Assembly (NCBI GenBank): GCA_021737205.1
Contig: JAIPEK010000062.1
Coordinates: 1-9,912, forward strand
From: Desulfarculaceae bacterium
GTDB taxonomy: Bacteria; Desulfobacterota; Desulfobacteria; Desulfobacterales; Desulfobacteraceae
DNA length: 9,912 nt
Direction of reading: 5' to 3'
Part shown: positions 6,701-9,912 of the stretch, piece by piece
Layout: every line of letters starts with the position of its first letter
Position numbering within the stretch: the stretch's first letter is position 1
The notes under the pieces: generated by a model
What the model was told of the DNA's origin: nothing
The model's input: the letters and a program-made list of their open reading frames with translations, nothing else
Databases searched by the model: none
Made by a program: the position numbers and the translations under genes

Positions 6701-6741
6701 GCCTGCAAAAATAACCTTATTACATCAGGCCTTTTTCTTTT
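6701..6741 (+). terminator. Possible intrinsic terminator of the djlA-DUF362 unit
   Basis: GCCTG (6701-6705) pairs with CAGGC (6726-6730). Inside lies a second small stem, AATA against TATT. The hairpin is followed at once by CTTTTTCTTTT (6731-6741). The T-run overlaps the 3' end of the convergent reverse-strand gene, where it encodes Lys-Glu-Lys-Gly. The outer stem is only five pairs with an internal loop, so strength is doubtful. On the other strand no T-run follows. Confidence 0.4.
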
Positions 6742-7775
6742 GCGATGTTCATATAGGTTTCCACTGTATTTTTCGGGGGCTCCCATCGGTCGGCAGGTTC
6801 GACAGGCTCAAGCCCGATGCTGTCAAATTCACAGTTCGCCGCGCAAAGCCCGCATCCGATGCACCGTTCTGCGTCTACCCGGGCGGTCTCCTCCACGGTA
6901 ACGGCATCCATGGGACATATGTCTGCACAGACTTCACATGCGGTGCAGGAATCTTCATCCACAACAGCGCGATAGCTTGAGTTGACAAGACGGGCCGGAT
7001 ACTCGTTGTTTTTGATGTTTTTGAGAATCTGGCAGCAGCAGTCACAGCACATGCAGATATTGAGCGGCTTTTTCGCATTTCCCGGCTGAAGCACGAGTCC
7101 GTGCTCTATTCCTTTGTGCAAGGCTTCGAGGGCTTCCTCATGGGTGACCGTTCTGCCGATGCCTCTTTCTTCATAAAAGTACGCGCCGCCGCCGAATACA
7201 AAGCAGGTTTCAAGGGGTTTGCCGCAGCCCTTGCCCATGATTTCATGCTCTTTTCTGCAGATGCACGGGGCCAGCACAATCTTGGACTGCTCTTTGATCA
7301 GCTGTTCCGCCCGTTCATAATCGGTAACTTCCATGTCTGCGCTGATTGCTTCGGATACCGGGATCACCCGCAGCTGCTTTGTCTTCTGTTTCCCTTGTGA
7401 TTCCATCAGGTAGGGTGCATACTCATTGAAATCCTCGATCAATTCCCGGGTCAGGTTGTTGACCTGGTACTCCCAGATGCCGATGACGAACTGGGCCTGC
7501 ATGTACAAATCCATGCCGTCTTTGGAGGAATGGATAATCAGCCCTTTTTCACTCATTTCAGCCAGCATCTTCCCAGCGGTTTGGGTGTCCATTCCCGCTC
7601 TTTCGGCAATACTTTCCACGGGTTCGGGCATCATGAACAGGTTCAGGGCGAGTTCCGCCTGTTCTTTTGTAAAAAGTCTGTGCAGAATGCGCAGCTCCAC
7701 TCCGGATTCGGTGGGCGGGAAACCGCCTGGTGTATTGTTCAGGTGACTTGCAAGCTTTTTGTACACATCGTCCAT
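6720..7775 (-). CDS. Winged-helix-like, cysteine-rich protein with double [4Fe-4S] ferredoxin domain
   Basis: A 351-residue protein of a type I know from sulfate reducers and related anaerobes, without a named function. Residues about 25-95 look like a winged-helix fold (ESIAERAGMDTQTAGKMLAEMSEKGLI). A middle region holds CIC (171-173), Cys184 and Cys191, then the dense cluster CMCCDCCC at 241-248. The C-terminus has two ferredoxin motifs: Cys277, 280, 283, 287 and Cys305, 308, 311, 315. Two [4Fe-4S] clusters are expected there, and a further metal centre in the middle region is plausible. ATG at 7773-7775 has GAAGGAT upstream (AAGGA at 7789-7785, 9-base spacing). It starts 20 bases after the mtaB stop, so it is very likely the third gene of the mnmA-mtaB operon. 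It might be a redox partner or a metal-sensing regulator; both are inference. Confidence 0.85.
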   Translation of the reverse strand: MDDVYKKLASHLNNTPGGFPPTESGVELRILHRLFTKEQAELALNLFMMPEPVESIAERAGMDTQTAGKMLAEMSEKGLIIHSSKDGMDLYMQAQFVIGIWEYQVNNLTRELIEDFNEYAPYLMESQGKQKTKQLRVIPVSEAISADMEVTDYERAEQLIKEQSKIVLAPCICRKEHEIMGKGCGKPLETCFVFGGGAYFYEERGIGRTVTHEEALEALHKGIEHGLVLQPGNAKKPLNICMCCDCCCQILKNIKNNEYPARLVNSSYRAVVDEDSCTACEVCADICPMDAVTVEETARVDAERCIGCGLCAANCEFDSIGLEPVEPADRWEPPKNTVETYMNIAKEKGLM

Positions 7776-7795
7776 GGTCGCTCATCCTTCTATTA

Positions 7796-9109
7796 TTAGG
7801 GTTGTATTGTACCGGTCAAATTTCCATTGGAATCCCATTTTTCCACTTGAACATCAACCGTTTTTCCTTTGAAAGAATCATCCGTGTCAACCGAGATATT
7901 GAGATAGTTGGAAGTCACCACTTTCAGAAGGCCTGTGTCGGGATTTCTTTTTTCCAGCACGACCCCGTTGAGGATCGAGCCGAAAAATCCGGACTCAAAG
8001 GCCCGCCGTTTGGCTGCCGAAATTTCTCTCAGGCGTGCGCACCTGTCAGTGACGGTTTTGTCCGCCACCCGGTCGGTAAAATTGTACGCTCTGGTTCCTT
8101 TTCTCGGAGAAAACGGGAATACGTGCATATAATCAAGGGGGAGGGATTGCACCAGGGACAGGGTTCTTTCAAAGCTTTCATCCGTCTCCCCGGGAAACCC
8201 GGCAATGATATCGGTACCGATGGATGCACCTGGAACCGCATGGTGTACTTTGGCAATCAGATCTTTGAAAAGGGCGGTCCCGTAAGGTCGGTTCATTCGT
8301 CCGAGAATCATGTCATCCCCGCTCTGAAGCGGGATGTGAAGATGATCGCAGATCGTATGCCCCTCCCGGATCAAATCGATAAGGCCGTCGGTCACTTCCA
8401 TGGGCTCGATGGAACTGATCCGGATCCGGTTGACCGGTTTTTTTCGTACAATCGTTTCAAGGAGATCGGTAAAAGTCGGAGCGGACGGAAGGTCAGAGCC
8501 CCAGTTTCCGATGTGGATGCCCGTGAGGATCACTTCATTGTATCCGGAATCGGACAGGATCTTCAGGTGCTCCAGAATGTCTCTTTCCGGCATGCTGCGG
8601 CTTCTTCCCCTTGCATAGGGAATAATGCAGTATGAGCAGAACGCATTGCACCCGTCCTGGATTTTGAGATACGCCCGGGTCATCTCCCCTTTAACAGGGG
8701 TTTGAAAGTTCCGGTATGCGGTATCGTTGCAAACAGGGGAGTTTACATCCCCGGGCTTTGCATCATGGAACTTTCCGCCCGTGATCATATCGGCAATACC
8801 GAACTTTTGTTCATGGCCCACAACCCGGTCCACACCGCTGATCGCTTTCACTGTTTCAGATTCGGTCTGGGCATAACATCCGGTGACAATCAGCCGGGCA
8901 TCTGGATTGGATTTTCGAATCCGCCGGATTTCCTGTCTCGACTGCATGCCAGCTTTGGATGTAACAGTACAGGTATTGATCACACAGACGTCCGCCCTGT
9001 CCGGGCGGTCCGTGCGGCGGGCGCCCTTTTTTTCAAGTTCGGCCGCGATACCGTCGGATTCGTACCGGTTCACCTTGCACCCCAGGGTATGGATATAGAA
9101 CAGGGTCAT
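7796..9109 (-). CDS. mtaB: tRNA t6A37 methylthiotransferase (MtaB type)
   Basis: A radical-SAM methylthiotransferase of 437 residues expected to convert t6A at position 37 of ANN-decoding tRNAs to ms2t6A. The N-terminal UPF0004 domain has the three auxiliary-cluster cysteines Cys11 (HTLGCKVN), Cys47 (NTCTVT) and Cys78 (TGCYAQ). The radical-SAM core has CNAFCSYC with Cys154, 158 and 161 (the CxxxCxxC motif), then RGRSRS, LTGIHIGNWG, SSIEP, HIPLQSGDD and GTDIIAGFPGETDESF. A C-terminal TRAM domain (about 375-437) should bind tRNA. HTLGCKVN and LTGIHIG point to MtaB rather than MiaB or RimO, which differ at these motifs. The ATG overlaps the mnmA stop (ATGA, 9109-9106), a sign of translational coupling. 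A GGAGG (9126-9122) lies 12 bases upstream, further than ideal. The Fe-S protein gene follows after 20 bases. Confidence 0.94.
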   Translation of the reverse strand: MTLFYIHTLGCKVNRYESDGIAAELEKKGARRTDRPDRADVCVINTCTVTSKAGMQSRQEIRRIRKSNPDARLIVTGCYAQTESETVKAISGVDRVVGHEQKFGIADMITGGKFHDAKPGDVNSPVCNDTAYRNFQTPVKGEMTRAYLKIQDGCNAFCSYCIIPYARGRSRSMPERDILEHLKILSDSGYNEVILTGIHIGNWGSDLPSAPTFTDLLETIVRKKPVNRIRISSIEPMEVTDGLIDLIREGHTICDHLHIPLQSGDDMILGRMNRPYGTALFKDLIAKVHHAVPGASIGTDIIAGFPGETDESFERTLSLVQSLPLDYMHVFPFSPRKGTRAYNFTDRVADKTVTDRCARLREISAAKRRAFESGFFGSILNGVVLEKRNPDTGLLKVVTSNYLNISVDTDDSFKGKTVDVQVEKWDSNGNLTGTIQP

Positions 9110-9912
9110 TGGATGGTTCCGCCTCCCAGAACCTCATCATTTCGATAAAAAACAGCGGTCTGACCCGGGGCCACTGCATGCTGGGGCTCCTCGAATTCCA
9201 CCCTGTATCGCTCCCCCTCCCTGGACACAGTGGAAGGGGCCCCCGGATGATTGTAGCGGATTCTGGTGACCGCCCGGAAAGGAAAATCAAGATCGTCTGA
9301 AATCCAGTTGGCAGAATCGATATAAAAGCTTTTCCGCAGGATTTCGTCCTTGGTTCCAACCACGAGTGTATTGTTCCGTGTATCAATCGCCTTGACATAA
9401 TAGGGTTCAGGACCGGGGCAGTTGATTTTCCGCCGCTGTCCCACGGTGAAGTTGAAAAGCCCGTCGTGTTGTCCCAGGACCGTTCCGTCACTTTTGACTA
9501 TTTCCCCTTTTGTGTCGGTGACGCCTGTTTTAGAGGTGATAAAACTGCCGGTGTCCCCGTGGCTGATAAAGCATATGTCCTGGCTCTCCTTTTTTTCCAG
9601 GGGCTCCAGGTTTTCTCGTTCGGCTGCCTGTCTCACTTGGGACTTGGTATACCCGCCAAGGGGGAAAATTCCTTTTTCAAGCCGGTCTGCAGGGAGCATG
9701 GACAGAAAGTAGGACTGATCTTTCTGCAGGTCCGCCCCTTTGAGAAGGTGCGTGTTTCCATGGCGGTCCCGGGAGGTCTTTGCATAGTGACCCGTGGCGA
9801 TCCGGTCGGCCCCGAAGCTGCGGGCGGCCTCCCAGAGGGCGCCGAATTTGATCTGCCTGTTGCACATGATGCACGGATTGGGCGTTCTCCCGGCAAGATA
9901 GGTGGAAACAAA
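9106..9912 (-). CDS. mnmA: tRNA-specific 2-thiouridylase, C-terminal part (5' end outside window)
   Basis: Makes 2-thiouridine at U34 of tRNAs for Lys, Glu and Gln, using ATP and sulfur relayed from a cysteine desulfurase. The frame is open to the right edge, so the gene is cut there; 268 residues remain and about 85 N-terminal residues, including the PP-loop ATP site, lie outside. Visible signatures are GRTPNPCIMCNRQIKFG with the nucleophilic cysteine (codon 9864-9862), ATGHYAK, KDQSYFL, and SQDICFI with the second catalytic cysteine (codon 9573-9571). The two cysteines are 97 residues apart, as in E. coli (C102 and C199). GQRRKI and the C-terminal beta-barrel residues follow. An ATG at 9867 is the internal methionine of NPCIMCN, not the start. 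It is the first visible gene of a reverse-strand operon with mtaB (4-base overlap) and the Fe-S protein. Identification is secure. Confidence 0.97.
   Translation of the reverse strand, partial: FVSTYLAGRTPNPCIMCNRQIKFGALWEAARSFGADRIATGHYAKTSRDRHGNTHLLKGADLQKDQSYFLSMLPADRLEKGIFPLGGYTKSQVRQAAERENLEPLEKKESQDICFISHGDTGSFITSKTGVTDTKGEIVKSDGTVLGQHDGLFNFTVGQRRKINCPGPEPYYVKAIDTRNNTLVVGTKDEILRKSFYIDSANWISDDLDFPFRAVTRIRYNHPGAPSTVSREGERYRVEFEEPQHAVAPGQTAVFYRNDEVLGGGTIQ

Noticed and set aside
7730..8635. 301-codon + strand frame opposite mtaB
   Set aside because: MtaB on the other strand has all radical-SAM and auxiliary cysteines; this frame is low in recognisable features and crosses two real genes.
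1..9912. CRISPR arrays, tRNA genes, insertion sequences, phage or defence genes
   Set aside because: No regular spaced repeats, cloverleaf sequence with CCA end, transposase or integrase motif, or defence-type domain was seen on either strand.

Overview
The window (9,912 bases, roughly 53% G+C by eye) is a gene-dense, chromosomal, mostly housekeeping segment. The gene types suggest an anaerobic member of the old Deltaproteobacteria (Desulfobacterota, Desulfobacteraceae-like). This rests on a DUF362 protein with a double [4Fe-4S] ferredoxin tail, a winged-helix protein with many cysteines and a double ferredoxin tail, a DjlA-type co-chaperone, and the CATGAAG / TAACACC-type intergenic repeats often seen in such genomes. 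The taxonomic call is inference; no rRNA or species marker is present.

Left part (1-4172, + strand): the 3' two-fifths of guaB (IMP dehydrogenase, beginning just before the catalytic cysteine loop), then a complete dnaE (DNA polymerase III alpha, 1174 residues) after a 51-base gap holding a small GC-rich hairpin. The DnaE keeps every metal ligand of its N-terminal PHP domain, unlike the E. coli enzyme.

Middle (4173-4754): about 190 bases of repeat-like intergenic DNA (a 60-base imperfect hairpin built on CATGAAG units, and a GTTAG/CTAAC palindrome), a small reverse-strand gene for an acidic single-span membrane protein, and a 122-base divergent promoter region with a good sigma70-type promoter firing rightwards.

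Right part: on the + strand, djlA (TerB + J domain, membrane anchored) is followed after 35 bases by a DUF362/ferredoxin gene whose start codon is not obvious. Converging on it from the right edge is a reverse-strand operon, mnmA (partial) - mtaB - Fe-S winged-helix protein, with a 4-base overlap and a 20-base gap. MnmA and MtaB both put sulfur into the tRNA anticodon loop (s2U34 and ms2t6A37). The Fe-S protein downstream is therefore placed with tRNA thiolation, though its function is unknown.

I see no mobile element, CRISPR array, phage gene, tRNA or rRNA, and no convincing new defence or biosynthetic system. The points most worth following are the conserved PHP nuclease site in DnaE, the cysteine-cluster protein tied to two tRNA-thiolation genes, the start problem of the DUF362 gene, and the overlapping divergent promoters.
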